A stretch of 64,000 nucleotides of DNA from Zobellia uliginosa (GCF_018860745.1 NZ_JAHKPY010000003.1:496001-560000), one strand, 5' to 3'. Shown: positions 26,356 through 35,397, numbered from the stretch's first letter. Numbers and translations: made by a program. The notes: generated by a model not told the origin, from the sequence alone.

Positions 26356-27348
26356 TTACTTTTTAATCAATCGTCTAACAGACGCCCATTCTTTAAGCAT
26401 CTCTCTAGCTTCTTGTGCAGGATAACCAAGAACGGTTTTGCCTGCTGCCACGTCATTCATAACTCCTGAACCGGCACAAACCGTAGCTCCGGAATGTATG
26501 GTGGTATGGTCCTTAATTGAGGCGCTGCCTCCAATCATAACTCCATCACCTAGAGTAACCGAACCTGCAAGGCCACTATGTCCTGCCATAATACATGAAC
26601 GGCCTAAAATGCTGTTGTGTGCTATTTGTACCAAGTTATCGATCTTACAATCATCACCAAGTATGGTTGAGCTAAATTTAGCTCTATCAACACAAGAGTT
26701 GGCACCAATCTCAACATGATTACCAATAACTACATTTCCTATTTGAGGTATTTTTACCAACCCTCTGCCATCTTCACTAGGGCGGTACCCAAAACCATCT
26801 GCACCTATACTTACATTGGCGTGAAAAATACAATGGTGGCCAATAACACAACGTTCACGGATCATAGTTCCAGACCAGACAACGGTTGCTTCACCAATAG
26901 TAGTTTCATCAAAAACGCAGACATTAGGATAGAGCACGACCCCTTTTCCCAACTGAACATCTTTGCCTATATAACAATTTGCTCCGATCTTGCAACCTTC
27001 ACCAATTTGTGCAGTTTCATGAACAACCGCTGTTGGGTGAATATCGGTCTCAAAAACAGGCGTAGATGGTTTAAAAAGAGATAGTATTTCGGCCATAGCC
27101 AAATCTACATTTTTTACTTTGATAAAAGCACGATTATCGCCTGGTTCAATTTTGTTTTTTGGACATACAAGTGCAGCGCAAGCTTTTGAATCTGACCAAA
27201 GTTTGGAATATTTAGGACTTCCAATAAAAGAAATCTGATTGTTATTGGCCTTCTTTAATTCTTCCGGCCCTTCGATTATTTGATTGGTATTGCCTATTAA
27301 TTCTCCTTTTAGAATGTCGTTAATTTCACTTACAGAAAAAGATGTCAT
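26356..27348 (-). CDS. lpxD: UDP-3-O-acyl-glucosamine N-acyltransferase
   Basis: A 330-residue lipid A biosynthesis enzyme that adds the second 3-hydroxyacyl chain from acyl-carrier protein to UDP-3-O-acylglucosamine in the cytoplasm. The N-terminal domain (about 1-95) contains 'NNQISFIGSPKYSKLW'. The rest is a left-handed beta-helix of hexapeptide repeats with 'HPTAVVHETAQIGEGCKIG', 'FHANVSIGADGFGY' and the catalytic-His region 'LVQIAHNSILGRSCIMAGHSG'. The final helix is the family's acyl-carrier-binding tail. It stands alone, away from the usual lpxC-fabZ-lpxA cluster, as a second lpxD copy often does in flavobacteria. Confidence 0.95.
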   Translation of the reverse strand: MTSFSVSEINDILKGELIGNTNQIIEGPEELKKANNNQISFIGSPKYSKLWSDSKACAALVCPKNKIEPGDNRAFIKVKNVDLAMAEILSLFKPSTPVFETDIHPTAVVHETAQIGEGCKIGANCYIGKDVQLGKGVVLYPNVCVFDETTIGEATVVWSGTMIRERCVIGHHCIFHANVSIGADGFGYRPSEDGRGLVKIPQIGNVVIGNHVEIGANSCVDRAKFSSTILGDDCKIDNLVQIAHNSILGRSCIMAGHSGLAGSVTLGDGVMIGGSASIKDHTTIHSGATVCAGSGVMNDVAAGKTVLGYPAQEAREMLKEWASVRRLIKK

Positions 27349-27643
27349 TAGCTTATTATTGGTTAGTTAGTATTTAAAACAGAAATGTGAAATCAATATT
27401 GTTCTTTTATATGGAAATGCTTATTTGTTCACTTTGAGATACTTAGGTTTGGATTGTTATTTGTGAAGTGGATATAAGTAGTTCTAGTTGTGAATTAGGG
27501 GACTTTCAAACTTAATTTCATTTATAAAACAGGAAAAACTCCTATTTATTGGAATTTTTCGGAAATATAGTTAAAATATTATGGATTTTATTGAAAATCC
27601 CGCCCTTTGAAGTGAATTTATTTTAATAGGATAAAAAGAGGAA

Positions 27644-28600
27644 CTACCATCTGCTTTCAACCCATTCTATCTGTTCTTCTTTTGAGAAAAAAGACCAAGC
27701 TACAATACGGCTAGATTTGTTACCTGTACCCATAGGAATTGTTTTGATCTGCGTGGCTTCAACTTTTTCCAATAATTTATATATCCTTTTAAGATTGGAT
27801 TCTTTTGAAACCAATGTTGAAAATACATAACAATTTTTGGCAAATTTTCTACTCTCCCAAATCATATTTTCTATAAACCTGGATTCTCCGCCATCATAGA
27901 TAAGTTCATTGCTAATACCGGAAAAATTAAGTTCAGGTGTTTTTACTTTTTTACCGGATAGGTTTTTTATTTTTCTGCGGGTTCCTTTCTGTGCTTCTTC
28001 AATTGAAGCGTGAAAAGGAGGGTTACTAATTACTATATCGATTTTTTGCTCAGGTGATAATACACCTTTAAAAATATCTCTGGAACTCTTTTGTAACCTG
28101 CACTCAACTTTGCCTCTAAGGGATGGGTTAGAAAGAACAATTTCCTGTGCGGATGCAATGGATTTTGGGTCAATATCAGAACCATAAAAGTGCCAGCCAT
28201 ATTCCGTAACCCCAATAATTGGGTAAATACAACTAGCACCCACACCCACGTCAAAGCAGGATACTTTGTTGCCCGTAGGGATATTTCCAGAATTAGTGCT
28301 GCCTAACAACTCGGCAATATGATGAATGTAGTCTGCCCGTCCCGGTATAGGTGGACATAGATTTTCTTCCGGAAAATCCCAACATTTTATGCCGTAATAA
28401 TGATTTAACAATGCTTTGTTCAAAAGTCTAACCGCCTTGGGATTAGAGAAATCAATAGATTCTGCTCCAAATTTATTAAGTTTAATAAAACCTTTTAGCT
28501 CAGGATTGGTAACTTTTAAAGCCTCTAAATCATATCTCTCCCTATTTTTGTTTCGGGCGTGCAGTCTAGCTTTATCCTTGGGCTGTTTTTCTGAAGACAT
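27644..28600 (-). CDS. rlmF: 23S rRNA (adenine(1618)-N6)-methyltransferase
   Basis: A 318-residue SAM-dependent methyltransferase that modifies A1618 of 23S rRNA. Family marks include the basic start 'LHARNKNRERYDLEALKV', 'HYYGIKCWDFPEENLCPPIP' with 'GRADYIHHIAELL', a SAM-binding segment 'CFDVGVGASCIYPIIG', the catalytic 'ISNPPFHAS' and the following 'GTRRKIKNL'. Length and motif order match RlmF (YbiN). It is a single gene transcribed towards lower coordinates, with a 312-base divergent region before the nitroreductase gene. Confidence 0.95.
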   Translation of the reverse strand: MSSEKQPKDKARLHARNKNRERYDLEALKVTNPELKGFIKLNKFGAESIDFSNPKAVRLLNKALLNHYYGIKCWDFPEENLCPPIPGRADYIHHIAELLGSTNSGNIPTGNKVSCFDVGVGASCIYPIIGVTEYGWHFYGSDIDPKSIASAQEIVLSNPSLRGKVECRLQKSSRDIFKGVLSPEQKIDIVISNPPFHASIEEAQKGTRRKIKNLSGKKVKTPELNFSGISNELIYDGGESRFIENMIWESRKFAKNCYVFSTLVSKESNLKRIYKLLEKVEATQIKTIPMGTGNKSSRIVAWSFFSKEEQIEWVESRW

Positions 28601-28912
28601 AGAATATTTTAGTTTTTAGTAGTGCGTATATTGGCAGTACTTGCAAATAAATGGAATTCTTTTGGTTTTACGATTACTACACGTGCTTTATACTGCGTAC
28701 TATCTATATTTATGTGAACCAAACCTACGGTGCTGTGGAACAAAAAAAACAAATTGGAGCAAAATTAGGGTGATAAATAAATACCCTATTTTTGCACCAG
28801 GTTGACTAAAACTACGGTTAGGTAAACTAAAAACGGAAAATTAGATTGAGGTTATTGAAAGCCGATTTTAAAAAAGAGCTAATCATCATTTCCAAAAGGA
28901 AACATAAATATT
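28601..28912. other. Divergent promoter region between rlmF and nitroreductase
   Basis: It contains TATTTTTG (28787-28794), an exact TAnnTTTG -7 box on the plus strand. Directly after it is an imperfect direct repeat: AGGTTGACTAAAACTACGG (28799-28817) and AGGTAAACTAAAAACGG (28820-28836). The repeat straddles the expected transcription start and could be a regulator site. No gene is seen. Confidence 0.45.
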
Positions 28913-29551
28913 GTGAGTTTGGATTCCATTAAAGATTTAGAATGGCGCTATGCCGTAAAAAAGTTCGATTCGGAAAAAATACTTCCGCAAGAAAAAATTG
29001 AATGTTTAAAACAAGCCTTCAACCTTACTGCTACTTCATATGGTCTGCAGCCTATTATTTTGGCGGTTATTCATAACAAAGAGTTGCAGAACAAACTAGT
29101 AGAGCATTCGTACGGTCAGAAGCAGGTAGTCCAGGCTTCCCATGTATTGATTATCTGTATTCAGAATGATATCAATGAGGCTTACATTAACCGGTATTTT
29201 GAACAAGTGAAAAAGGTAAGGGGCACGAGCTCGGACATTTTAGACCCATTCAAAAATGCGCTAATGGCAGACTTCTCTAGAAAAGAAGTTCGCGAGATTG
29301 AGCAGTGGTCCAAAAATCAAGCGTATTTAGCATTAGGAAATTTACTAACTGTATGTGCTTTGGAAAAAATAGACTCATGTCCAATGGAAGGCTTTGTTCC
29401 TTCTGCCTATGATGAATTATTGGGTTTAAAAGAAAAAGGGTTAACTTCTGTTTTGGTTCTTCCCGTGGGCTATCGTGCTGATGATGATATGTTTTCAGAA
29501 TTAAAAAAAGTCCGTAAAAACATTGAAGAAAGCATTATTGACATTAATTAA
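28913..29551 (+). CDS. Nitroreductase family NAD(P)H oxidoreductase
   Basis: A 212-residue FMN-dependent reductase of the NfsB-like family, which reduces nitro compounds or quinones by NAD(P)H. FMN-binding parts are visible in 'EWRYAVKKFDSEKIL', 'TATSYGLQPIILAVI', 'ASHVLIICIQ' and 'ALEKIDSCPMEGFVPSAYDE' and 'LPVGYRADDD'. The start codon is GTG at 28913; no in-frame ATG lies at a suitable place and the family begins with a segment like SIKDLEWRY. It is likely in one transcript with the aminotransferase gene downstream unless the repeat between them interferes. Confidence 0.9.
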   Translation: MSLDSIKDLEWRYAVKKFDSEKILPQEKIECLKQAFNLTATSYGLQPIILAVIHNKELQNKLVEHSYGQKQVVQASHVLIICIQNDINEAYINRYFEQVKKVRGTSSDILDPFKNALMADFSRKEVREIEQWSKNQAYLALGNLLTVCALEKIDSCPMEGFVPSAYDELLGLKEKGLTSVLVLPVGYRADDDMFSELKKVRKNIEESIIDIN

Positions 29552-29558
29552 CGTTCTT

Positions 29559-29635
29559 CACCTAACACCTAACACCTAACACCTAACACCTAACACCTAA
29601 CACCTAACACCTAACACCTAACACCTAACACCTAG
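29559..29635 (+). repeat. Eleven-copy heptamer tandem repeat (CACCTAA)
   Basis: Ten perfect CACCTAA units at 29559-29628 and an eleventh, CACCTAG, at 29629-29635. The array fills nearly the whole gap between the nitroreductase stop (29551) and the aminotransferase ATG (29644). Because 7 is not a multiple of 3, every reading frame meets TAA once per 21 bases, so the array cannot be translated through. Slippage would change the leader or promoter spacing, not a protein. Confidence 0.97.
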
Positions 29636-29643
29636 AATAAAAT

Positions 29644-30834
29644 ATGCCAGGATTTGAATTATTCGGAGACAAGGAACGTCAACAAGTAAATGATGTATTA
29701 GACTCAGGAGTACTAATGCGTTATGGTTTTGATGGTATGAGAAACGGTCACTGGAAAGCCCTTGAGCTAGAAAAATCGTTATCCGAAAAAATGCAAGTGA
29801 AACATACCCAATTAGTGAGTAGCGGTACTGCAGCTTTAACAGTGGCGTTAGCGAGTGCTGGTATTGGTGCAGGTGATGAAGTTATTATGCCCACATTTAC
29901 ATTTGTTGCCAGTTTTGAATCTATTTTAGCAATTGGCGCTGTCCCTATTTTAGTTGATGTTGATGATACATTGGCATTAAGTCCGGAGGCAGTTGAGAAA
30001 GCTATTACAGAAAGAACAAAAGTGGTGATGCCCGTACACATGTGTGGATCAATGGCCGATTTAAAGGCTTTGAAGGCTATTTGTGTCAAACATGATTTAT
30101 TGTTGTTGGAAGATGCATGTCAGGCTATAGGAGGTACTTTTGAAGGAAAGCCATTAGGAAGTTATGGCGATTTAGGTTGTTTTTCTTTTGATTACGTAAA
30201 GACGGTTACCTGTGGAGAAGGTGGAGCTGTAATTACAAATAATGATACCTATAAAACCAATGCAGATCATTATTCCGATCATGGCCATGACCATGTGGGT
30301 AAGGATAGGGGAGCGGAGACACATCCATTTTTAGGATATAATCATAGGATTTCAGAATTACACGCAGCAGTTGGTTTGGCGCAAATTAAGAGATTAGATG
30401 AATTTCTGGCCATTCAGAAAAAAAATTATTCGGTCTTAAGGGAAGCAATTCAAGATTTACCAAATATAACGTTTAGAAAAGTTCCTAGAGGAGGCGAAGA
30501 GAGTTATGCCTTTTTAAGTTTTTTTCTTCCAAATACCGAAACGGCTAAAAAAGCACATTTAGCATTAGGTAAAGCTGGTGTAGATGCTTGTTTTTATTGG
30601 TTTGATAACAACTGGCATTACTACAGGGAATGGAAACATTTAATAGAAAAAAAATCTTTGGGCAGATTACCTGTGGAAGTTCAAAAGCAACTACCGGACT
30701 ATTCAAAATCGGATTTTTCAGCATCCGACAAATGGGTGGGACGTACCATTTCATGCCTTGTGAAATTGGGCTGGTCTGAGGAAGAAGTCCGCGAGCGATC
30801 CAAAAAAATGGCAGAAGTACTTTCCAAACTGTAA
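29644..30834 (+). CDS. DegT/DnrJ/EryC1/StrS sugar aminotransferase, KdnA-like
   Basis: A 396-residue PLP-dependent aminotransferase acting on a keto-sugar. PLP-binding residues are D157 in 'LLLEDACQAIGG' and K186 in 'FSFDYVKTVTCGEGG'; the substrate loop includes 'HPFLGYNHRISELHAAVG'. The start 'MPGFELFG' and 'MRYGFDGMRNGHWKA' resemble KdnA, the aminotransferase that makes 8-amino-KDO for lipopolysaccharide in Shewanella. The KdnB dehydrogenase partner is not next door, so I leave the symbol empty. The heptamer repeat ends 8 bases before the ATG, so expression may vary with repeat number. Hairpins at 30870-30886 and 30889-30915 follow. Confidence 0.88.
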   Translation: MPGFELFGDKERQQVNDVLDSGVLMRYGFDGMRNGHWKALELEKSLSEKMQVKHTQLVSSGTAALTVALASAGIGAGDEVIMPTFTFVASFESILAIGAVPILVDVDDTLALSPEAVEKAITERTKVVMPVHMCGSMADLKALKAICVKHDLLLLEDACQAIGGTFEGKPLGSYGDLGCFSFDYVKTVTCGEGGAVITNNDTYKTNADHYSDHGHDHVGKDRGAETHPFLGYNHRISELHAAVGLAQIKRLDEFLAIQKKNYSVLREAIQDLPNITFRKVPRGGEESYAFLSFFLPNTETAKKAHLALGKAGVDACFYWFDNNWHYYREWKHLIEKKSLGRLPVEVQKQLPDYSKSDFSASDKWVGRTISCLVKLGWSEEEVRERSKKMAEVLSKL

Positions 30835-30957
30835 GTTGATAAATAGAAAAATATCCTGTTATTTTTTATAACCTACAAAAAAGGTTTCAAGAACTAATAG
30901 CTATATTTAGTTCTTAATAAATGTATATAGAACCAAAAACAAAATACAATCCGCATT

Positions 30958-31743
30958 ATGAACTTAAACAATTATTCTCTCTTCTTAGCTGCTGCAGCAT
31001 TCTCACTGCAAGTAACAGCTCAAAAACACTCTAGCACTCCTCCTGAAGTATCGCCAATGCCCATGGAACCTCAGATGACAGAAATCTGGGAACCAGAAGT
31101 AAAAGTAGTTACACCGGCAAAAGTATTGGGAGATGCTCCTTCTGATGCCATTATATTGTTTGACGGTAACAGCCTTGATCAATGGGTAAGTCAAAAAGAC
31201 AATACAAAACCCGCACCATGGAAAATTGTGGATAATGACCATTTTGAAGTCGTGCCTGGTTCTGGTGGCATTAGCACAAAAATGAAGTTTGGTGATTGCC
31301 AACTGCATATTGAGTTTAGCGCGCCAGATAAAGTTGAGGGAGAAAGCCAAGGAAGAGGTAATAGTGGCTTGTTCTTGCAGAACAGGTATGAACTTCAGAT
31401 CTTAGACTCGTATAACAATAGAACTTACCGTAATGGACAGGCGGGTAGTATCTATAAAGACCATGCTCCTTTGGTTAATGCTATGCGAGGCCCATTAGAG
31501 TGGAATACGTATGATGTAATCTACAGAGCTCCAAGATTCAAGACAGACGGTAGATTAGACTCAAAGGCTGAAATTACGGTGCTGCACAATGGTGTTTTGG
31601 TTCAAAACCATACCGTAATTAACGGTAATACTTTTTATATTGGTTTACATAATTATCCTTCTGCTCATGGAGATGACGTTATTTCTCTACAAGATCATGG
31701 TAACAAAACTCAATTTAGAAATATCTGGTTAAGAAAATTGTAG
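30958..31743 (+). CDS. Secreted DUF1080 (3-keto-disaccharide hydrolase-like) protein
   Basis: A 261-residue exported protein with a signal peptide (1-22, ending 'VTAQK'). Residues about 60-260 make one concanavalin-like beta-sandwich of the DUF1080 family: 'ILFDGNSLDQWVS', 'WKIVDNDHFEVVPGSGGIST', 'GNSGLFLQNRYELQILDS', 'GQAGSIYKDHAP', 'EWNTYDVIYRAPRF' and a C-terminal 'RNIWLRKL'. Characterised members hydrolyse 3-keto-glycosides. That fits a Gfo/Idh-type oxidation system in the periplasm such as the one earlier in the window, though the two genes are 20 kb apart. Family is clear; substrate is not. Confidence 0.92.
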   Translation: MNLNNYSLFLAAAAFSLQVTAQKHSSTPPEVSPMPMEPQMTEIWEPEVKVVTPAKVLGDAPSDAIILFDGNSLDQWVSQKDNTKPAPWKIVDNDHFEVVPGSGGISTKMKFGDCQLHIEFSAPDKVEGESQGRGNSGLFLQNRYELQILDSYNNRTYRNGQAGSIYKDHAPLVNAMRGPLEWNTYDVIYRAPRFKTDGRLDSKAEITVLHNGVLVQNHTVINGNTFYIGLHNYPSAHGDDVISLQDHGNKTQFRNIWLRKL

Positions 31744-31795
31744 GCCATAGAATTTTTAATGATTTTCTTTTGCATAATAGTCTTTTAAACTATTA

Positions 31796-31834
31796 AAAAA
31801 ACCTTCTGGATTCATACAAATCCAGAAGGTTTTT
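31796..31834. terminator. Strong bidirectional terminator after DUF1080 gene
   Basis: A perfect stem of at least 15 bases (31796-31812 with 31819-31834, containing CCTTCTGGATT) around a 6-base loop, with A-run before and T-run after. It may also serve the convergent ribB transcript. Confidence 0.85.
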
Positions 31835-31993
31835 AAATTATAACTTTATATTAATCAAACAAAAAAACATCATATGCCCGATGTCACTACACTCATCGGT
31901 TTTAACGACTCTTTGTGTTTTTATAGTTTTTTTAAAGGCAATTTAGATAACCGCTAAATCAGTCAATAAAACACGCCATTTTCAAACAAAATC

Positions 31994-33136
31994 TTAATAT
32001 CCTACGTATTCAACAATTTCTAAACCATAACCAACAATACCCACACGTTTGGTCTGTGGTGAGTTTGATAAGGCTCTCATTTTGGCGATGTCCAAATCGT
32101 GAAGAATTTGGGCTCCAATACCAAAATCACGAGCATCCATATCTATCTTAGGTGCTTTTTGAATACCTTCTTTTTGAAGTTCTTTTAACTCGGTTAAACG
32201 CGAAAGCAGATTAAGCGACTGAGCATCCTGATTTATAAAAACTATAGCACCTTTGCCCTCTTTGTTAATGGCGTTGAACATATCTTCAAGCTTGGCATCA
32301 GGATTGTTTGTGAGCGTGCCTAAGATATCGTTGTTTACCAAAGTAGAGTTGATGCGGGTCAAGACCTTTTCGGTCTTGTTCCAAGTACCTTTGGTTAAAG
32401 CAATATGAACATGATTGTTCGTAGTCTGTTGGTAAGCTCGTAAACGGAATTTCCCAAAACGGGTTTCAATATCAAAATCCTCCTTTTTAGCAATTAAGCT
32501 ATCGTGCTCCATTCTATAGGCGACCAAATCTTCTATAGAAACTATTTTCAGGTCAAACTTTTTAGCAACTTTAATAAGTTGAGGAAGACGTGCCATGCTA
32601 CCGTCTTCGTTCATGATTTCTACAATGTAACCAGCAGGTTTAAGACCTGCAAGCCTTGCAAAATCAATAGCAGCTTCTGTGTGACCTGTTCTTCTCAAAA
32701 CCCCACCCTCTCTAGCAACAAGGGGAAAAATATGTCCGGGACGCGCCAAATCATGAGGCTTAGTGTCGTCTTGAGTTAGTGCAAGTACCGTTTTAGCCCT
32801 ATCTGAGGCTGAAATACCAGTAGTGACACCACCACCACGTAAATCTACAGATACTGTAAAAGCCGTTTCCATTGGGTCCGTATTGTTATTAACCATCATA
32901 TGAAGACCCAAATCTTTACATCTGCCTTCAGTTAGAGGAGCACAAATGAGGCCTCTACCATGCGTGGCCATAAAATTTACGGTTTCCGGGGTAGCCAATT
33001 CTGCGGCAGCTAAAAAATCACCTTCGTTTTCACGATTTTCGTCGTCAACAACAATAATGACATTACCCTTTCTAATTTCATCAATAGCCTCTTCAATAGT
33101 ATTCAATTGAATTTTCTTTTCCATACTGGTAATCAT
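31994..33136 (-). CDS. ribB: 3,4-dihydroxy-2-butanone-4-phosphate synthase with degenerate GTP cyclohydrolase II domain
   Basis: A 380-residue riboflavin biosynthesis protein. Residues 5-210 are an intact RibB domain that forms the four-carbon unit from ribulose 5-phosphate: 'VIIVVDDENRENEGDFL', 'RGGGVTTGISASDRAKT', 'RPGHIFPLVAREGGVLRR' and 'HTEAAIDFARLAG'. Residues about 220-380 keep the GTP cyclohydrolase II fold ('DFGIGAQILHDLDIAKMRAL', then 'GIVGYGLEIVE'). The zinc-site region normally reading ECLTGD...RCDCG here reads TLVNND...TNNPD, so all three Cys are gone. This half cannot be a zinc GTP cyclohydrolase. The ATG at 33136 overlaps the lptF stop (ATGA); a second ATG lies at 33124. Confidence 0.95.
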   Translation of the reverse strand: MITSMEKKIQLNTIEEAIDEIRKGNVIIVVDDENRENEGDFLAAAELATPETVNFMATHGRGLICAPLTEGRCKDLGLHMMVNNNTDPMETAFTVSVDLRGGGVTTGISASDRAKTVLALTQDDTKPHDLARPGHIFPLVAREGGVLRRTGHTEAAIDFARLAGLKPAGYIVEIMNEDGSMARLPQLIKVAKKFDLKIVSIEDLVAYRMEHDSLIAKKEDFDIETRFGKFRLRAYQQTTNNHVHIALTKGTWNKTEKVLTRINSTLVNNDILGTLTNNPDAKLEDMFNAINKEGKGAIVFINQDAQSLNLLSRLTELKELQKEGIQKAPKIDMDARDFGIGAQILHDLDIAKMRALSNSPQTKRVGIVGYGLEIVEYVGY

Positions 33137-34716
33137 TCTTCTTCATTTTTGTCTTTTCTAGAAAAAAGACGTTTGACAAAGTCAATAACATTCCCAAAAT
33201 TCATCATTCCCTGGTCTGCTGTGGCTTGTCTTGTTAGATAAATACCTAAAGGTAACATAACCATTGAAGATAGCCATGCTCCGATTATAGGGTGAATATT
33301 GCCTTTATAACTATAGTTTTCAGCAAAGACACCTAAAAAGTAATAAACTAAAAAAAGTAAAATGGCAACTACCATTGGCAGTCCAATTCCCCCTTTACGT
33401 ATGATAGCTCCCAATGGTGCTCCCACAAAAAACAAGATAATACATGAAAGTGCCAAAGCATACTTTTCATGTAAGGAAAAAATATGACGTCTGTGTATTT
33501 CGTATCGCTTGTTCAATTCTTGCTTTTTGCCATCAATTGAGGTCATAATACTAGAAACGGAGTTCTTGGCGCCGTTCATAACTTGAACTTTTTGCCAATC
33601 TTTAAACAAAGTTATTATATCCGTGGGAGGAGTTTTAACTGTAAACGCTTCTTTAGCTACTGTAACTGAGTCAATTTTATTCTGCGCTATAGTTTCATCG
33701 GAATCAATGGTGTTGACCGCATCAACTGCACTTTTTGAAGGCGATTTTTTCTTTGAAGCCTCTTTCTTCCGTAGCAATTCCATTTTTTTGGTAACTGCAG
33801 TATCCTTGGGAGTAAGAGGAATAAAACCGCCCATACGGTAAACAATGTTTTTTGAAAAGGCTTGAACAATCCTGCGGTTATCATCCTCAAGAGAATCCAT
33901 ATCTTTAAGCAATCGCGAGACATTTTTCATTTTCTCACGGTTAGAAACATTCTCCTCCTCAAGGTCTTGCTCCATTTCCGGGATTTCTATGTTCATCCGG
34001 TATATCTCAAAATCGGTATTGGTGAAAGGATATTTTCGTTTTTCAGTACTTTTGGTCTTATCCATGTCGCGGTAATCATGACCGTCACGTAATACCAATT
34101 GAATAAGCTCTGAATCTTCGCTACTGATAAGTTCGCCTGTTTTCGCTTTTATTACCGTATTATTGACGTTGGCAGCAGTTTTTTGATGGATAATTACGTT
34201 TTTCAAAAAGCGGTCTTTTTCCCCATACTTTTCATCAACTTTAATGCTCATTCCCTCAAAATCACTAAAAACGCCTTTTTCAATAGCTGCAGCAGGCTTT
34301 ACTTTAGCAATATTACGACGCATATTGTAGATTTTCTGCTCTGAAGCAGGTATCACGCTGTTCGCGAAATAAAAGGTAACCCCTCCCAGACCCACCATGA
34401 ATATTATAAGGCTAAGCATAGAGCGCTGCAGGGAAATACCTGAAGCTTTCATTGCTGCAAACTCATAGTTTTCGGCAAGTGTACCAAATGTAAGAATGGA
34501 GGCTAAAATAACGGTTAAAGGCAAAACCTTTTCTGTTAAGCTGGGCATCATGTAGAAGAAGAACTTCCCTATAATTCCAATATCCAGACCTTTTCCGGCA
34601 AAATCATCAATGAACAACCATATCGTCTGAAATATGAAGATAAACATCAATATTACAAACGAACTCAAAAAATTATAAAGGAACCGTTGTAATATATATC
34701 GGTCTAGAATTCTCAA
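33133..34716 (-). CDS. LptF/LptG family lipopolysaccharide export permease
   Basis: A 527-residue inner-membrane protein of the YjgP/YjgQ family. It works with LptB2 and LptC to pull lipopolysaccharide out of the inner membrane towards LptA. There are three N-terminal helices (about 10-38, 55-78, 100-122), a periplasmic beta-jellyroll with 'SVIPASEQKIYNMRRNIAKV' and 'KPAAAIEKGVFSDFEGM', and three C-terminal helices (about 410-490, with 'FFVGAPLGAIIRKGGIGLP'). A low-complexity K/S/D/T insert at about 290-385 is longer than in proteobacterial LptF. It lies between lolA and ribB, with a 10-base gap and a 4-base overlap. LptF or LptG cannot be told apart by eye. Confidence 0.92.
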   Translation of the reverse strand: MRILDRYILQRFLYNFLSSFVILMFIFIFQTIWLFIDDFAGKGLDIGIIGKFFFYMMPSLTEKVLPLTVILASILTFGTLAENYEFAAMKASGISLQRSMLSLIIFMVGLGGVTFYFANSVIPASEQKIYNMRRNIAKVKPAAAIEKGVFSDFEGMSIKVDEKYGEKDRFLKNVIIHQKTAANVNNTVIKAKTGELISSEDSELIQLVLRDGHDYRDMDKTKSTEKRKYPFTNTDFEIYRMNIEIPEMEQDLEEENVSNREKMKNVSRLLKDMDSLEDDNRRIVQAFSKNIVYRMGGFIPLTPKDTAVTKKMELLRKKEASKKKSPSKSAVDAVNTIDSDETIAQNKIDSVTVAKEAFTVKTPPTDIITLFKDWQKVQVMNGAKNSVSSIMTSIDGKKQELNKRYEIHRRHIFSLHEKYALALSCIILFFVGAPLGAIIRKGGIGLPMVVAILLFLVYYFLGVFAENYSYKGNIHPIIGAWLSSMVMLPLGIYLTRQATADQGMMNFGNVIDFVKRLFSRKDKNEEE

Positions 34717-34726
34717 TGTGGCAATG

Positions 34727-35371
34727 TTAATTTCTTACTATGTAGTACCCGTCGTTTTTGTACTTCGCCTCATCAAAAGTAAACAAGGTTTTTGATAAAG
34801 GTTGGTCCGTTTTGAAAGAATTAACGGTAATGGTGGTTGTAGTACCATTTTTACCCGTTTCTATCAGTTTGTAAATATGCTTTGTTTCTGCATCAATACC
34901 CAATAGAATCGTCTTTATTTCAGAATTAGTGTCAATAGGAGTAAGCTTTACATATTGAATTTTTCTGCCATTCACGTTCTGCAGAATATCCATTTCATAG
35001 TTGTGTCCTTCTCTATAAAACGTTAACATTTTAGCGGGCGTAAGTGCATTTTCGTCTTCGGACTTATTTTCAATGGTCACTTCTTCATTTTCAGGGATGA
35101 TGGTATATACCTTGGAACCATCAAATAATAGCGTAGTGCCAAAGAAATTACCAATGTATTTATCACCTTGTAAAGTAACGTCACCACGGGTCTCTTGATT
35201 TATACCAGCCTCGGAATTGTTAAGAACGTACTTAAAGTCAACATAAATATTGTCGTAGCTTTTTACCTTATTATAAACGTCTTCCAACAATGCTTTGGCT
35301 TTCTCCGAGTCCTGGGCAAAAATGGTATTTGATAGCGATACAAGGGCAAGAACTAAAAAAATCTTTTTCAT
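34727..35371 (-). CDS. lolA: LolA-like outer-membrane lipoprotein carrier
   Basis: A 214-residue periplasmic protein with a signal peptide (1-19, ending 'IFAQD'). It shows the LolA/LolB fold: a first helix 'KAKALLEDVYNKVKSYDNIY', curved-sheet strands such as 'ETRGDVTLQGDKYIGNF' and 'TLLFDGSKVYTIIPENEEV', then 'PLSKTLFTFDEAKY' towards the end. It shuttles lipoproteins across the periplasm to the outer membrane. It lies 26 bases downstream of ftsK and 10 bases upstream of lptF, so all three are probably co-transcribed; this puts lipoprotein and lipopolysaccharide transport together. Confidence 0.9.
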   Translation of the reverse strand: MKKIFLVLALVSLSNTIFAQDSEKAKALLEDVYNKVKSYDNIYVDFKYVLNNSEAGINQETRGDVTLQGDKYIGNFFGTTLLFDGSKVYTIIPENEEVTIENKSEDENALTPAKMLTFYREGHNYEMDILQNVNGRKIQYVKLTPIDTNSEIKTILLGIDAETKHIYKLIETGKNGTTTTITVNSFKTDQPLSKTLFTFDEAKYKNDGYYIVRN

Positions 35372-35397
35372 TTTATGGTTTAAGTTAATAGCTCTTT

